Shown: positions 1 to 10,979 of the stretch, piece by piece
Position numbering within the stretch: position 1 is the stretch's first letter
How the letters are laid out: each line of letters begins with the position of its first letter
NCBI GenBank assembly: GCA_026018925.1
Contig: JAKSZU010000012.1
Coordinates: 41,083,218-41,147,217, forward strand
Length of the DNA: 64,000 nt
Source: Tupaia tana
Lineage: Eukaryota > Chordata > Mammalia > Scandentia > Tupaiidae
Direction: 5' to 3'
Notes under the pieces: model-generated
The model's input: only the letters and a program-made list of their open reading frames with translations
Told to the model about the DNA's origin: nothing
Databases searched by the model: none
Program-made: the position numbers and the translations under genes

Positions 1-194
1 CACTGGAAAGAGACAAAGAGAGAAGGAAAATAAGAAATGCTGGGCTATGTCATGATCCTTTCTCCTTTTGGGATTTGGGGCATGCATGAACATGCACCCG
101 ACATGATTTTCAAGCTGCTAGGTCAGGTCCTCGAACTGTACAAGTGGTCATGTGGGATCCAACTTTCTTAACCACCATGCCACAGGTTGGCTCC
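1..194 (-). mobile_element. SINE-C, cut by the window edge
   Basis: The tail side is missing. The body and tRNA-like head (reverse of GGCTGGCTC..., ending ACAGGTTGGCTCCA) are clear but diverged. Confidence 0.75.
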
Positions 195-700
195 AATCTT
201 GTGTTTTTAAATTTTCTACATACTCTTGACTGATTTTCCCCAAAGGCTCTGAAAGATCTATAACCCCCTTGCTATATTTTTGTCTATATAGTCAAGCCTA
301 ACCAATAATCTATTAAGTCCTTTTTATCTTGTTCTGTTTTGTCAGTTTTGTTGGTGTAGTCCTTCATCCTTTGAGTCTAATGTCGAGTGGCTGCTATCTA
401 GGCTTGCCCCATAACTGTCCTTTGGGGCATCTTACCACCTCTCTCCATGCTTCTGTGTTGGGGCCTACTACTGCTTAGGTCTTAGCTTTTCTTCCTGTTT
501 TTTGTGTTACTTATTTTGGTCAACCACATCATCTAATAACTTTCAAATAAAATGACCATGAAAATAAGCTTTATGGCACTGTATCTGTTTAAAAGTATCA
601 ATTCTTCTCACATACCTGATCGATAATTTAGCTAGGTATGGAAATCTATGTTGGAAATAATTTTCCCTTAGAATTTTAAAGGCATTGCCCCATTATCTCC
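195..700. other. AT-rich intergenic stretch, LINE-like but unassigned
   Basis: The composition and phrases near 600-690 resemble old L1 3' sequence. No coding capacity or clear family was seen. Confidence 0.35.
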
Positions 701-959
701 TTTTTTTTTTTTTTTTTTTTTTAAGAGGTTTTTGCTACAGGGTGCATGCACTTGCAAGAAAGAGAGGGACAGAAAGCGAGAAATCACCCCCCGGGGGTAT
801 GGCCACACCACGATCCCTTCTCCTCCATTCTCCTCTTGGGATCTTGGGCACACACACACACGTGCCCAGTGTGCATTTAAGCCACCAGGTCTGGGACTCA
901 AACTGCGGTTGGCTACGTGGGAGTTCAGCAACATAGCCGTTACGCTAACTGCTGGTCCC
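701..959 (-). mobile_element. SINE-A, full length
   Basis: A poly(T) start (701-722) is followed by the full body and a head ending GCTAACTGCTGGTCCC. CpGs are partly decayed. Confidence 0.9.
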
Positions 960-965
960 AATTTT

Positions 966-1208
966 TAAATTTTATTTTACAATTAATTTTATTTCATAAG
1001 AGAACTTGTGTGAGAGAGTGACAGGCACTCTTGACAGTGTCTGTCACATCACACTTCCCTTCTTTCAGATCACCAGATAGTCAGGATCTTGGTTGTACAT
1101 GCACCTAATGTATTTCAGGTCATCTCATGATCCAGACCCTTGCTGGCCATGTGGCTTCCAGCACTGCAGATCAGTGCACTACCACCTGTACCACTGCAGC
1201 TAGGTCAT
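966..1208 (-). mobile_element. SINE-D, strongly diverged
   Basis: Reversed, the head reads CTGCAGTGGTACAGGTGG. Order and length match the other D copies, with many substitutions. Confidence 0.55.
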
Positions 1209-1500
1209 GCTTCTTTTATTACATAAAACATTTTTGTTCCTCTTTTATGTACATGTTCTCTTTACTCTTCAAGTATTTTTCCTGTTTCTAAGTTTTCTTC
1301 TGCTTTTTACATTGTTTTCCCTAAACTCCTTTCCATGTTCTTTCTGTCTTGTATCTGTGTTGTTGGAGGTTTTGCCTAAATGATGGATTTTTTGGCCATG
1401 TATTTATATTGTAAAAAGAGGCATTAAGCACATCTCATTGGAAACTATGTGCATGAATGGGGCTGTAGTCACCACAGAGTGGTGATTGACAAAAGCAGGA
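1209..1500. other. Intergenic, T-rich, nothing recognised
   Basis: This unassigned stretch carries TTTTC/TTCT runs and may be old LINE. Its end (about 1491-1500) is the left TSD of the next SINE. Confidence 0.4.
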
Positions 1501-1774
1501 TTTTTTTTTTTTTTTTTTTTTTTTGGAGAGGTTTTTGCTATAGGGCGCGTGCGCTCGCCAGACAGACAGAGAGAGACAGAGAGACAGAAAGCAGGAAATC
1601 ACCCCCCGGGGGGATGGCCACGCCGCAATCCCTTCTCCTCCATTCTCCTCTCGGGATCTTGGGCACGCACGCACACGCGCCCGGCGTGAGTTTAAGCCAC
1701 CGGGTCCGGGACTCGAACCGTGGTTGACTACGTGGGAGTCCAGCAACATAGCCATTATGCTAACTGCTGGTCCC
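1501..1774 (-). mobile_element. SINE-A, full length, young-looking
   Basis: The copy is flanked by AAAGCAGGA on both sides. CpGs are well kept (GGGCGCGTGCGCTCGCC). Confidence 0.93.
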
Positions 1775-1794
1775 GAAAGCAGGATTTTTATTGC

Positions 1795-2035
1795 TTTGTT
1801 TTTGCTATAGGTTGAGTGTGCTTGCCAGAGAGAGAGCGAGAGAGAGGGGGAAAGTGAGAAATTATCCCCTACGAGTGATGACCATGCTACAGTCCCTTCT
1901 CCTTCAATCTCTTCTCAAGATCTTGGCCACACGCACATACTGAGTGTGATTTTCAAGCCATTGTGTCTAAGACTTGAACTGCAGAGGCAGCCATGTTGGA
2001 TCCATCACTTTAACCTTTATGCCATCTGCTGGCCC
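1795..2035 (-). mobile_element. SINE-C
   Basis: The C layout is diverged, ending ATCTGCTGGCCC. It lies immediately beside the 1501 copy. Confidence 0.75.
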
Positions 2036-2179
2036 TAAAAGCCAGATTTATTTTTATTGGATGCACCTAAATGTCAGAATCTGTAGGGCACATTACAGAT
2101 TCAGGGACTATTCACTTTCTCCAGAGAAGAATTCTCCCATGCCTCTCTGGAGGCATCTGCATGATCACCACTGTTGAGG

Positions 2180-2466
2180 TTTTTTTTTTTTGTTTGTTTG
2201 TTTTTTTTCTTTTTTTGGAGAGGTTTTTGCTATAGGGCGCGTGCGCTCGCCAGACAGACAGAGAGAGACAGAGAGATAGAAAGCAGGAAATCACCCCCCA
2301 GGGGGGATGGCCACGCCGCAATCCCTTCTCCTCCATTCTCCTCTCGGGATCCTGGGCATGCACGCACACGTGCCTGGCGTGAGTTTAAGCCTCCGGGTCC
2401 GGGACTCGAACCGCGGTCGACTACGTGGGAGTCCAGCGACATAGCCATTACGCTAACTGCTGGTCC
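2180..2466 (-). mobile_element. SINE-A, full length
   Basis: TSD CACCACTGTTGAGG lies on each side. The poly(T) is broken by G and C (TTTGTTTGTTTG). The CpGs are fresh. Confidence 0.93.
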
Positions 2467-2702
2467 CACCACTGTTGAGGTTTGAGCAGCAGGGCAGGGG
2501 GATAGGGTTGCTAGAGGCCAACATTTGGCATGCATATTTTCACCCAGTCCTGGTGGTTTGCAGGGCAGTGCTCCCATTACTTCAGCTGTGGCCAGTTTTC
2601 CAAGCTGCCGGGGCTGGACTCAAGCCACATGGCCTGCCATGTGAGATCTTGATCCCTTCACCACTCACTAGTCCATGGGGCTGGACCTATCCAGCTTGTT
2701 AA

Positions 2703-3194
2703 TTTTTTTTTAATTAAAAAAATGTTTAATGTAGTTCAAACAGCATCTGGTTCATTTTAGCTCCTTCACTGCCAAACCTGGGTGACAGGTACTGCTTCAG
2801 TTTCTCTGCCTTCTCTGTCTGTGATGACCAAGGTGTAAAGGTATCTGCCACATCGAACTTTAAACTTCACATTATCCTTACTTTTCTTTCTTTTTTAAAA
2901 AATAAGACAGCATAACTCTTTTTAAAAAATTATTTGTTTAATTTTATTTATTCATTCATTTATTTTAATTTGACCAGAGAGAGACACAGAGAAAGAGAGA
3001 GAGAGAGAAAGAGAGAGCAAGCCGCCAGGTCCAGGACTGGAACCATGGTCAGCCATGTGGGAGTGTCCAGAGCCGTAACCACCACGCCACCTGTTGGTCC
3101 CATTATCTTTATTTTTCTTGATCTTGACAGACTTGGTGTCCTTTTGCTGGGCTGTTAGCAGAGAGTCTTTGATTTCTTCAATTTTTCGAGGCAT
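2703..3194 (-). pseudogene. RPL38P: RPL38 processed pseudogene, split by a SINE-B
   Basis: Read on the minus strand from 3194, the frame gives [10 protein letters not shown], then [21 protein letters not shown]. After a SINE insertion (2881-3100) it resumes at 2880 with [18 protein letters not shown]. This is ribosomal protein L38 (70 aa, large subunit) without introns. Changes include F to S and RR to QQ early on. About two bases are lost after LVITD, which shifts the frame and leads to a stop. A 3' UTR-like stretch and an A-rich end at about 2703-2720 mark retroposition by LINE machinery. The SINE sits between TSDs CATTATCCTTA and CATTATCTTTA. The copy is dead and older than the SINE. Confidence 0.93.
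2881..3100 (-). mobile_element. SINE-B inside the RPL38 pseudogene
   Basis: A long AT-rich tail is followed by the body AATTTGACCAGAGAG and a head ending CACCTGTTGGTCC. It interrupts the ribosomal pseudogene. Confidence 0.88.
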
Positions 3195-3379
3195 GGAAGG
3201 GAGCATGGGGAGAGGGTTCCAACCAGCACAGCCAGCAGCCAGAAATAAAGAGCCCAGTTTTTTAATATTTTAATATTTGCAGAAAACTTAGAAAATTAGA
3301 ACAATGAACAACTGAGTATTCTCTACTTAGATTTAATAATCAATAAGAGTTTGCAATGTTTGCTTGCTTTCTTCATTTT

Positions 3380-3448
3380 TTAAAAAATAATTATTTATTT
3401 AATTTTATTTATTCATTCATTTATTTAAATTTGACCAGAGAGAGAGAC

Positions 3449-3479
<31 letters not shown>

Positions 3480-3574
3480 AAGTGAGAAAGCAAGCCGCCA
3501 GGTCCGGTATTTGAACCACAGTCGGCCATGTGGGAGTGTCCAGCACCTTAACCACCATGCCACCTGCTGGTCCC
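3380..3574 (-). mobile_element. SINE-B
   Basis: The complete element has a TTTATTCATTCATTTATTT tail module. A short repeat TTTCTTCA on both sides suggests its TSD. Confidence 0.85.
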
Positions 3575-3591
3575 ATCTTTCTTCACTTTTT

Positions 3592-3742
3592 TAAACTTTA
3601 TTTATTTATTTAAATTTAATCAGAGAGGGACAAAGTGAGAGAGAGAGAGAGGAAAGTAAGAAAGTAAGATGCCAAGGCCAAGACTCAAACCACGGTGGGT
3701 CACGTGGGTTAAGCACCCCTAACCACCATGCCACCTGCACCC
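3592..3742 (-). mobile_element. SINE-B, diverged head
   Basis: The tail and TTTAATCAGAGAGGGAC body are clear. The head end is eroded (CCACCTGCACCCC). Confidence 0.75.
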
Positions 3743-4305
3743 CTTCTTCTTTTTTTCTTTTTTGATTTGCTACATGGTGTGTGTGCTCACCAGAGAGAAA
3801 CGGAGAGAGGAGGAGAGAGAGAGGAAAGTGAGAAAACACCCCCCAAGGGGCATGGCCACATCTCAATCCTTTTTCCTCCATTCTCTTCTCAGGATTTTGA
3901 GCATGCATGCACATCCCCCCACCCCAACCCCGCACAGTGTTTTTTTTTTTTTTTTTTTTTGAGAGGTTTATCGCTATAGGGTGCGTGTGCTCGCCAGACA
4001 GACAGAGAGAGACATAGAGACAGAAAGCGAGAAATCACCCCCTGGGGGGATGGTCACACCGCAATCCCTTCTCCTCCATTCTCCTCTCGGGATCTTGGGC
4101 ATGCACGCACACGCGCCCGGCGTGAGTTTTAAGCCACCGGGTCCGGGACGTGAACCGTGGTTGACTACGTGGGAGTCCAGCAACATAGCCATTACGCTAA
4201 CGCTGGTTCCCCGCACAGTGTGTTTTTTCACGCTGCCAGGGCTAGGACTTGAATTGCATAGTTGGCTATGTGGGATTCAGCCGCCTTAACCTCTATATCA
4301 CTGGC
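3743..4305 (-). mobile_element. SINE-C, interrupted by SINE-A
   Basis: The tail half is 3743-3940 and the head half 4211-4305. A younger A copy lies between duplicated CCGCACAGTGT. Confidence 0.8.
3941..4210 (-). mobile_element. SINE-A nested in SINE-C
   Basis: TSD CCGCACAGTGT is at 3930-3940 and 4211-4221. The copy is nearly intact, ending CTAACGCTGGTTCC. Confidence 0.93.
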
Positions 4306-4360
4306 TATTCTGCTTATTTCTATATGTTCTAGCACATATATCCTAAGAAAAGAGATGTCT

Positions 4361-4571
4361 AGGGCCAGCAGGTGGCATGGTGGTTAAGATATTGGACTCC
4401 CACATGACTGACTGCAGTTTGAGTCCAGACATGGAGGCTTGAAACCTGCCAGGCAGGTGTGCACATGTGCCCAAAATTCCAAGAGGAGAAAGAAGCAGCA
4501 TGGCCATCCCTGCTGGGGGGTTGATTTCTCATTTTGTCCCTCTCTGTGTCTTTCTCTGTAGCACACACACC
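4361..4571 (+). mobile_element. SINE-C
   Basis: The head GGCCAGCAGGTGGCATGG is followed by a shortened body and a GTAGCACACACAC end. Confidence 0.75.
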
Positions 4572-4576
4572 CTCAT

Positions 4577-4720
4577 TATTTTTAATTTGCTACAGGGCAC
4601 ATGTACTCACCAGACAGAGAGAGAGCAAAAGTGAGAAAACAAGTCACCAAGTCCGGGACTCAAACTGCATTTGGCCATGTGGGAGCCCAGTGACTTAACC
4701 ACCACCACCTGCTAACCCCC
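4577..4720 (-). mobile_element. SINE-BC hybrid
   Basis: A B-like body is attached to an A/C-type tail (TTTGCTACAGGGCACATG). Confidence 0.75.
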
Positions 4721-4744
4721 CAAAACTGGACTGAATTCTTTAAA

Positions 4745-5190
4745 AAGTCAAAGTTGGAGGGGCAGCAGGTGGTGGCAGCAGTGTTTTTCCTTCTCCTCTC
4801 AGGATTTTGTTTTTTTTTTTGAGAGGTTTTTGCTATAGGGCACGTGCGCTCGCCAGACAGAGAGAGACAGAAAGCGAGAAATCACTCCCCAGGGGGGATG
4901 GCCACGCCACAATCCCTTCTCTTCCATTCTCCTCTCGGGATCTTGGGCACGCACGCACACATGCCCGGCGTGAGTTTAAGCCACTGGGTCCGGGACACGA
5001 ACCGCGGTCGACTACATGGGAGTCCAGTGACATAGCCATTACGCTAACTGCTGGTCCCTCCTCTCAGGATTTTGTGCACATGCACACATGTGCCCAGTGT
5101 GTTTTTCAAGCCACCGGGTAGGAACTCAGACAGCATCATTGGCCATGTGGTGGTTAGCCACCTTAACCACCATGCCAACTGGCTGGCTCG
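4745..5190 (-). mobile_element. SINE-C, interrupted by SINE-A
   Basis: Outer pieces lie at about 4745-4809 and 5075-5190. The duplicated 16-mer at the break shows the order of insertion. Confidence 0.7.
4810..5058 (-). mobile_element. SINE-A nested in SINE-C
   Basis: TSD TCCTCTCAGGATTTTG is perfect on both sides (4794-4809, 5059-5074). Confidence 0.94.
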
Positions 5191-5289
5191 ATGGTGCCAT
5201 CCATTATAGTTCTGTGGTTCTTCAACTGGGAACTGGGACTAGAGACCTCGGTCCCTCACTCTCCATTGTACTCACCACCCTTGACTTGG

Positions 5290-5425
5290 TTTTCCTCCTG
5301 TGGTTGTTTTTTATCCATCTGTCTCCACTAGAGTATAAGCTCCACAAGGGTTTAGTTACCTGTTCTAGCCTAGCGGTTAGCCAGCATATAGTAGGCGTTC
5401 AGTGCGTATTTGTGGAATAAACCAG
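5290..5425 (+). mobile_element. L2 LINE 3' end relic
   Basis: Characteristic phrases are CACTAGAGTATAAGCTCCA and a late ATAGTAGGCGTTCAGTGCG segment. It is old and fragmentary. Confidence 0.75.
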
Positions 5426-5624
5426 TGCATCGTACCATTATTCACCGACTTTACCAGTCTCTGTACTATTTGACATCTATTGAGAAATTGCTGTAACGAT
5501 TTACTGTTTCTTAGAACATCTCACCTTTTGAAGCCTAAAAAGCCTAAAAATGTCTTTATTCCATCTTTGTATTTGAGCTGATTGGTCATTCCAATGACTC
5601 AAGCATAAAAACAGATCTGGGTTT

Positions 5625-5845
5625 CCAGAGGGTGGCGCCTTAGTAAAATATGACCCTCTTCCGAGGTTGGCCCACATAGGAAGGTTCCAGGTTTATCCAG
5701 TGACCCTCCTGAGTATGCCGGGCACAAGTGTGCCCATGGTCCAGAGCTGGCTAAAGCTGGGGATGGATCGCAGCATGAAAACCCTATGGAGAGTTCTGTC
5801 TCTATTTCTGTCTCCCTCTTGTCCTTGGAAGAAATAAACTTAAAG
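5625..5845 (+). mobile_element. SINE-D
   Basis: This is the only plus-strand D copy. The end TTGGAAGAAATAAACTT is followed by an A-rich tail. Confidence 0.7.
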
Positions 5846-5884
5846 AAGAAAAAAAAAAGAAAAGAAAAGAAAACATGAAAAAGA

Positions 5885-6035
5885 GAGCTGGCTCCATGGC
5901 ATGGTGGTTAAGGCAGTCAGATCCCACATGGCTAACCATATGGTTCAAGTTCTGGACCGGACAGCTTGAGAATACCCTGGATACGTTTATGTGTTTTTCC
6001 AAAATCCCAAAAGGAGGGAGAGATGGAGGTAAAGT
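5885..6035 (+). mobile_element. SINE-C, 3' truncated
   Basis: The head GAGCTGGCTCCATGGCATGG is followed by half the body. The copy fades out near 6035. Confidence 0.7.
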
Positions 6036-6269
6036 CACCGACTACGATGGGTCAATTCACATGTATGTGGCTTGTCTTCTTCTCCCCGTTTCCACGATTT
6101 CTGTTCCTTTATTGGTAAGGAGCTGATAATGTGCACTTGTTTCTGTTCTCTGGGAACTCTGATCCTATAGTTTGACAATAAGGTAAAAATATTGGGTGTG
6201 GGCAGAATTGTAAAGATATGCTGCAGACGGCTCAAGCTTAGTTATAGGATCTTTTTGACAAATGCTCGT

Positions 6270-6420
6270 GATAGCTAACATCTACTGAATTCTTGTACTA
6301 ATCAGAGTCATCTAATAGGCCGCATGCTAAGCTCTTTGTATGTTTTCTATCATTTGATCCAACAGCTCTTTGAGACTGGAACCATTACTCTGTCAACTCC
6401 ACTAACTAGAAACTGCCAGG
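6270..6420 (-). mobile_element. MIR relic
   Basis: The reverse-MIR order TAGCTAACATCTACTGA, then ATCATTTGATCCAACAGC is visible. Confidence 0.6.
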
Positions 6421-6514
6421 GCCGGGCCTTGAGACCAAACAACCTGACCTTAGGACTACCATGGAAACCACTCTGTTGTACTGCTTTCTCCGTTTTTTCC
6501 TTTGTTCTTTGGAA

Positions 6515-6730
6515 ATTTATTTTTATTTCTTTCTTCTATGAGCAAGAGAGAATGTGTGTGTGCTCACAACAATGTCTTGACAGCGTGATCCATCCCCAGC
6601 CACAGCCAGCCCCAGTTCATGGTACCTGCCTGGTGTACTCAGGGACATCTTCAGATTTCAGCCCAACCCAGAACCTTTCTTGTAGGGCAGCCTTGCAGAG
6701 CACTGCATTTTACCACTGCACCACAATCAT
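6515..6730 (-). mobile_element. SINE-D
   Basis: Reversed, the head reads GTGGTGCAGTGGTAAAATGC and the end AGAAGAAAGAAATAAAAAT. Confidence 0.75.
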
Positions 6731-6742
6731 CACCTCTGTTCT

Positions 6743-6929
6743 TTTTTTTTTTTTTTTTTTTTTTAAGATTTATTTATTTAATTTTATTTATTCATTCATT
6801 TATTTTAATTTGACGAAAGAGAGAGAGAGAAAGAAAGTGAGAAGGTAAGTCACCAGGTCCGGGACTTGAACCATGGTCGGCCATGTGGGTGTGTCCAGCA
6901 CCTTAGCCACCACGCCACCTGCTGGTCCC
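6743..6929 (-). mobile_element. SINE-B
   Basis: TSD CACCTCTGTTCT is at 6731-6742, with its partner at 6930-6941. Confidence 0.9.
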
Positions 6930-7096
6930 CACCTCTGTTCTCTTTAGATAAATCCTGAGACTTGGTTTCCAGACCTGCCAAGGCAAGAGCAATGATCCTG
7001 CCTGGCTGGTGTGGAAGGAGGTTTTGTAACAATCCTTCCATGTAGTCAGTGAGTGCTTGTTGAAGAGCACTTCAGTGACAGGTTAAGAACATAAAC

Positions 7097-7331
7097 GCGG
7101 TACCAACAGATGGTATAATGGTTACGTCCCGGATTCAGCAGCTTGAAATACACAGGACACGTGTGCGTGCATGCCCAAAATCCAGAGAGGGGAATGCAGG
7201 AGAAGAGTGCGATGTGACCATCCCCAGGAAGTGATTTCTCGCTTTCTGTCTCTCTGTCTCTCTCTTTGGCGAGTGCAAGCACCATATAGCAAAAAACAAA
7301 AACAAAACAAAACAAAACAAAAACTCTAAAA
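7097..7331 (+). mobile_element. SINE-A with a deleted head
   Basis: The TSD AAGAACATAAA is visible. The anticodon and B-box part of the head is missing between GTTACGTC and CCGGATTC. A CAAAA-repeat tail follows. Confidence 0.85.
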
Positions 7332-7380
7332 AAGAACATAAATGCTAAAAAATAATAATCGTTTTTTTTTTCTTTCCCAG

Positions 7381-7565
7381 ATCTCTACCTTCCCAAGATC
7401 ATCACTCCTGGCTTCCTCTGGTGACTCTCTGACAAAAGGTGAACCAAACAATCGGATTTGTTCTTTGGCTGGATTACATTTTCCCCTGGAATATAAGATG
7501 CATTCTATTGAGGCCACAGAAAGAAAAGTGAAGATCAAGACACCACGAACCATGCTAGCCACCTT
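7381..7565 (+). other. Candidate unannotated exon
   Basis: This 185-base non-repeat segment is bounded by a strong acceptor (TTTTTTCTTTCCCAG) and a perfect donor (GTAAGTA). It is open in one plus frame throughout and also open on the minus strand. No family was recognised. Confidence 0.3.
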
Positions 7566-7604
7566 GTAAGTACACATATTTATAATTGTCTAGATCACTA
7601 GAGC

Positions 7605-7803
7605 TTTATATATTTTTAAAAACAATTATTATTTATTTAATTTTATTTATTTATTCATTTATTTTAATTTGACCAGAGAGAGACACAGAGAGAGCAAGCG
7701 AGAGGGAAAGGGAGTAAGGAAACCGCCAGGTCTGGGACTCAAACCGTGGTCAGCCATATGGGAGTGTCCAGCACCTTAACCACCACACCACCTGCTGGTC
7801 CCC
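7605..7803 (-). mobile_element. SINE-B
   Basis: AGAGCTTTATAT is duplicated on both sides. The head ends CACCTGCTGGTCCCC. Confidence 0.9.
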
Positions 7804-7819
7804 ACAGAGCTTTATATTT

Positions 7820-8140
7820 AAAATATCATTTTTTACTAAAATTATCCAAAATGCAATCCCGGGAATTGAGGTCTCCTGAGCTATTTTAGATATTTTATTA
7901 TCCTATTCTTTCTTTGTATTTTTCCAAATATTTCTGCTTTTCGCAACAAAAAGCATCATTTTTTGACTTTTGTTAAAATCCGCCTTAGATGGTTCCATTG
8001 ATTCATTTGGCAATAACGGAGCACTTATGACGAGCTCACAATCAGGCTGACCAGGAGCCATGTCAGGCCACAGATGTACTTGTTGCCCCATTGAATATTT
8101 TTAAACCATTTTTAGAACTACTGCTAAAGTTTTTAAAAAC
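7820..8140. other. Intergenic, nothing recognised
   Basis: AT-rich unique-looking DNA between SINEs, with no coding signal. Confidence 0.5.
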
Positions 8141-8150
8141 CCAGAGATTT

Positions 8151-8410
8151 GGGACCAGCAGTTAGCGTAATGGCTATGTCGCTAGACTCCCATGTAGTCG
8201 ACCATGGTTTGATTCCTGGACGTGGTGGCTTAAACTGACACTGGGCGCATGTATGTGTGTGCCCAAGATCCAAGAGGAGAATGGAGGAGAAGGGATTGCG
8301 GCCTGGCCATCCCCCCAGGGGGGTGATTTCTTGCTTTCTGTCTCTCTGTCTTTTCTGGTGAGCACACACACCCTATAGCCAGAAACTCTAAAAAAAAAAA
8401 AAAAAAAAAT
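8151..8410 (+). mobile_element. SINE-A
   Basis: TSD CCAGAGATT is at 8141-8149 and 8411-8419. The copy is moderately aged. Confidence 0.92.
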
Positions 8411-8465
8411 CCAGAGATTCACGTTAAAAAATGGGTTTCTGGCTTTTCTTTAAAAGTGAGATCTG

Positions 8466-8725
8466 GGGGACCAGCAGATAGTGTAATGTTTGTGTCGCCA
8501 GACTCCCAGGTAGCCGACCACAGTTCGAGTCCTGGACCCCAGTGGCATAAACCTCACATTGGGCATGTGTGCCCCCAAGATCCCGAAAAAAGTGGAGGAA
8601 AAGAGGTTGTGGTGTGGCCATCCCCCCTGGGGGATGATTTCTTGCTTTCTCTCTCTTTCTCTGTCTCTTCAGCAAGCGCATGTGCCCTATAACACACAAA
8701 AAATCTCTCTCTTAAAAAAAGAAAT
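8466..8725 (+). mobile_element. SINE-A
   Basis: The TSD TGAGATCTGG is visible. The body is diverged and lacks several CpGs. Confidence 0.88.
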
Positions 8726-8735
8726 GAGATCTGGG

Positions 8736-8995
8736 CCAGCTCTATGGCCTAGTGGTTAAGACAGCTGGATCCTACGTGACTCACCCCAAGGTTTGAGTCC
8801 TAGACCCAGAAGCTTGGGAAACATGTTAGGCACACGTGCATGCATGCCCATAATCCCAACAGGATGGAAAAATAGAGGGGAAGGGGGTGAAGCATGGCTA
8901 TGCTCCACTAGGGGTGCTTTCTTTCCCTCCCTCTCTCTTCCTCTCTTTGTCTCTGGCTGGTGAATGCACACACTATAGCAAAACTAAAAAAAGAA
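8736..8995 (+). mobile_element. SINE-C
   Basis: The head GGGCCAGCTCTATGGCCTAG abuts the TSD of the preceding SINE-A. The tail reads ACTATAGCAAAACTAAAA. Confidence 0.82.
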
Positions 8996-9002
8996 AATCT
9001 GG

Positions 9003-9566
9003 CCATTCTGGGTCCATATAGCAAAGAAATACTGCCCGTCTGCATGTCCTTGTGCTGGGGCCTGTGTCCTGAGCCAGCCTGCCTCGGGTTCCCACCGCCT
9101 CCACAGGAGCTTGAGTGGCTGGTGTGCAACCGTGAGGTGTGTTGCTCGGTGTGGGGTAGATGCCAGGCTGTGCCTACATTTAATCCAGGTCAAGCCTACC
9201 TCTCGGATGACCAAGTACCCCTCTGAGTTTCAGAGGATATCAGATAAAAATGACAAGATATTTTGCTTTTTTGCTTTATTTTCTTTGCTGTGGGAATTGA
9301 AAAAATTAAATGCCCACCCACGCTTGAGTGCCAACAGGGAGTAGCGAAGGACAAAGCTGAATGGTCGTAGTTCCCGAAACCAGCACAGAGTAAAATGAAA
9401 TAGTAGGTCATCGGAAAAGTCATGACATGTTTTTCTGTGTTTTTTCTATGCAAAAATGTATCATGGTTTTCCAGACCACCAATATAAATAGTACCACAGA
9501 AAACGACAAAAGTAATTACTTATTACTTCTAGGCAAATTATGTTTTGATTTTTTTTAAGGGGGGCA
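9003..9566. other. Intergenic, nothing recognised
   Basis: Unique-looking DNA with no convincing exon or repeat. Confidence 0.5.
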
Positions 9567-9811
9567 TTTTTTTTTTTTTTTTGAGAGATTGTTGCTATAG
9601 AACACATGCACTTGCCAGAGATATAGAGAGAGACAGAGAAACTGAAAGTGAGAAATCACAGTGAGGATGGTCACACCACAATCCTTTCTCTTAGGATTTA
9701 GGGCACAGACACACACGTGTCCAGCGTGAGTTTTAAGACGTGGGGTCTGGGACTCGAACTCCAGTCAACTACATGGGAGTTCAGATGGTTCATTACACCA
9801 TCTGCTGGTCC
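9567..9811 (-). mobile_element. SINE-A, aged
   Basis: Body segments around the C/G hairpin are lost (ATCACAGTGAGGATGG). A further T-run follows at 9817-9838. Confidence 0.82.
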
Positions 9812-9894
9812 TGTTCATTTTTTTTTTTTTTTTTTTTAACTGAGTAATTTGCTTGAATTTTGAGCTGTGTACTTTGGGCATATAATAAGGAAGC

Positions 9895-9898
<4 letters not shown>

Positions 9899-9931
<33 letters not shown>
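9899..9931. repeat. (TG)n microsatellite
   Basis: An uninterrupted TG tract of about 16 units. Confidence 0.97.
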
Positions 9932-9935
<4 letters not shown>

Positions 9936-10007
9936 ACCTAGTCTGGAGTTTTTTTTATTCAGTTTTATAACATTTTAGTAAGTTTATGATTTATTAAAAC
10001 TTGTTTC

Positions 10008-10200
10008 GGGGTCAGTAGGTGGCATGGCAGTTATGACGTTGGACTCCCACAATGGCCAACCGTGGTTCAAGTCCAGGACCTGGCAGCCTGCTTTCTCACT
10101 TTCCCACTCACTCTCTGTCTATCTCTCTCTGGCAAATTTAAAATAATAATAACAATAATAATTAATAATAAAAAATCAAAATTAAATAAATAATTCTAAA
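10008..10200 (+). mobile_element. SINE-B
   Basis: The head is GGGTCAGTAGGTGGCATGG and the tail is rich in AATAAT repeats. Confidence 0.82.
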
Positions 10201-10215
10201 GAAAAAACCTATTTC

Positions 10216-10465
10216 AAGCCAGTGGCATTGTAATTAAGGTGGCTGGAGGCTGGATCCTACATGGCCAGCTGCATTGTTCAAGTCCTGGACCTATCAGCTT
10301 GGAAAACATGCCAGGCACATGTGTGTGTGTGCCCCAAATCCCTAGAAAACAATGAAGAAGAAAGGATTGCAGCATAGCCATCCTCCTGGCGGGTGCTTTC
10401 TCACTTTCCCTCTCTCTTTCTGGTGAGTGCATGCACCCTGTAGAAAATTTTAAAACAAAAACCAA
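10216..10465 (+). mobile_element. SINE-C
   Basis: The copy is diverged, with the tail CCTGTAGAAAATTTTAAAAC. Confidence 0.78.
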
Positions 10466-10517
10466 AACCTGTTTCTGTGCCATTTAGTAAGATTTATGAT
10501 TTATTTATTAAAACTTG

Positions 10518-10680
10518 TATAGGGGCCAGCAGGTGGCGTGGTGGTTAGGGGTGCTGGCATCCCACATGGCTGACCATGATTTGAGTCCCGATCCTGGCAG
10601 CTTGCTTTCTCACCCTCTCTTTCAGTGTCTCTCTCAATCAAATTAAAAGAAAGAAATAAAGTAAAATAAAATACTCCTTC
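10518..10680 (+). mobile_element. SINE-B
   Basis: The head is GGGGCCAGCAGGTGGCGTGG. AAAACTTG on both sides is a possible TSD. Confidence 0.85.
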
Positions 10681-10979
10681 AAAAAACTTGCCTGGGGCTG
10701 GCAAACAGGTATTTGTCCATAGTGAATATTTTATTCCCTTAAAATGTAACGATAATCCCCCACGGTCATGGTCAGGTTGGGTAAATGACTACATTTCATG
10801 TTTGTCAAGTCTGTTCGAAATCTGTAAACTGCCCTTAGAGATTCAAACAGGAGCACTGACACCGAAGTGGCAGAAGTTCAACTCTGTTTCTTTGTGCTAT
10901 ACTCAACTTTCCATTATGCCTGGCAGCCTAACGGCCTGAGTCACGAGCTGGTGGAAGGTGGCCACTGCTGCAGGATTTC

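Noticed and set aside
1-5000. SNX32, expected next to OVOL1 by human synteny
   Set aside because: No sorting-nexin coding sequence was seen. With this much SINE expansion the gene probably lies beyond the left edge.
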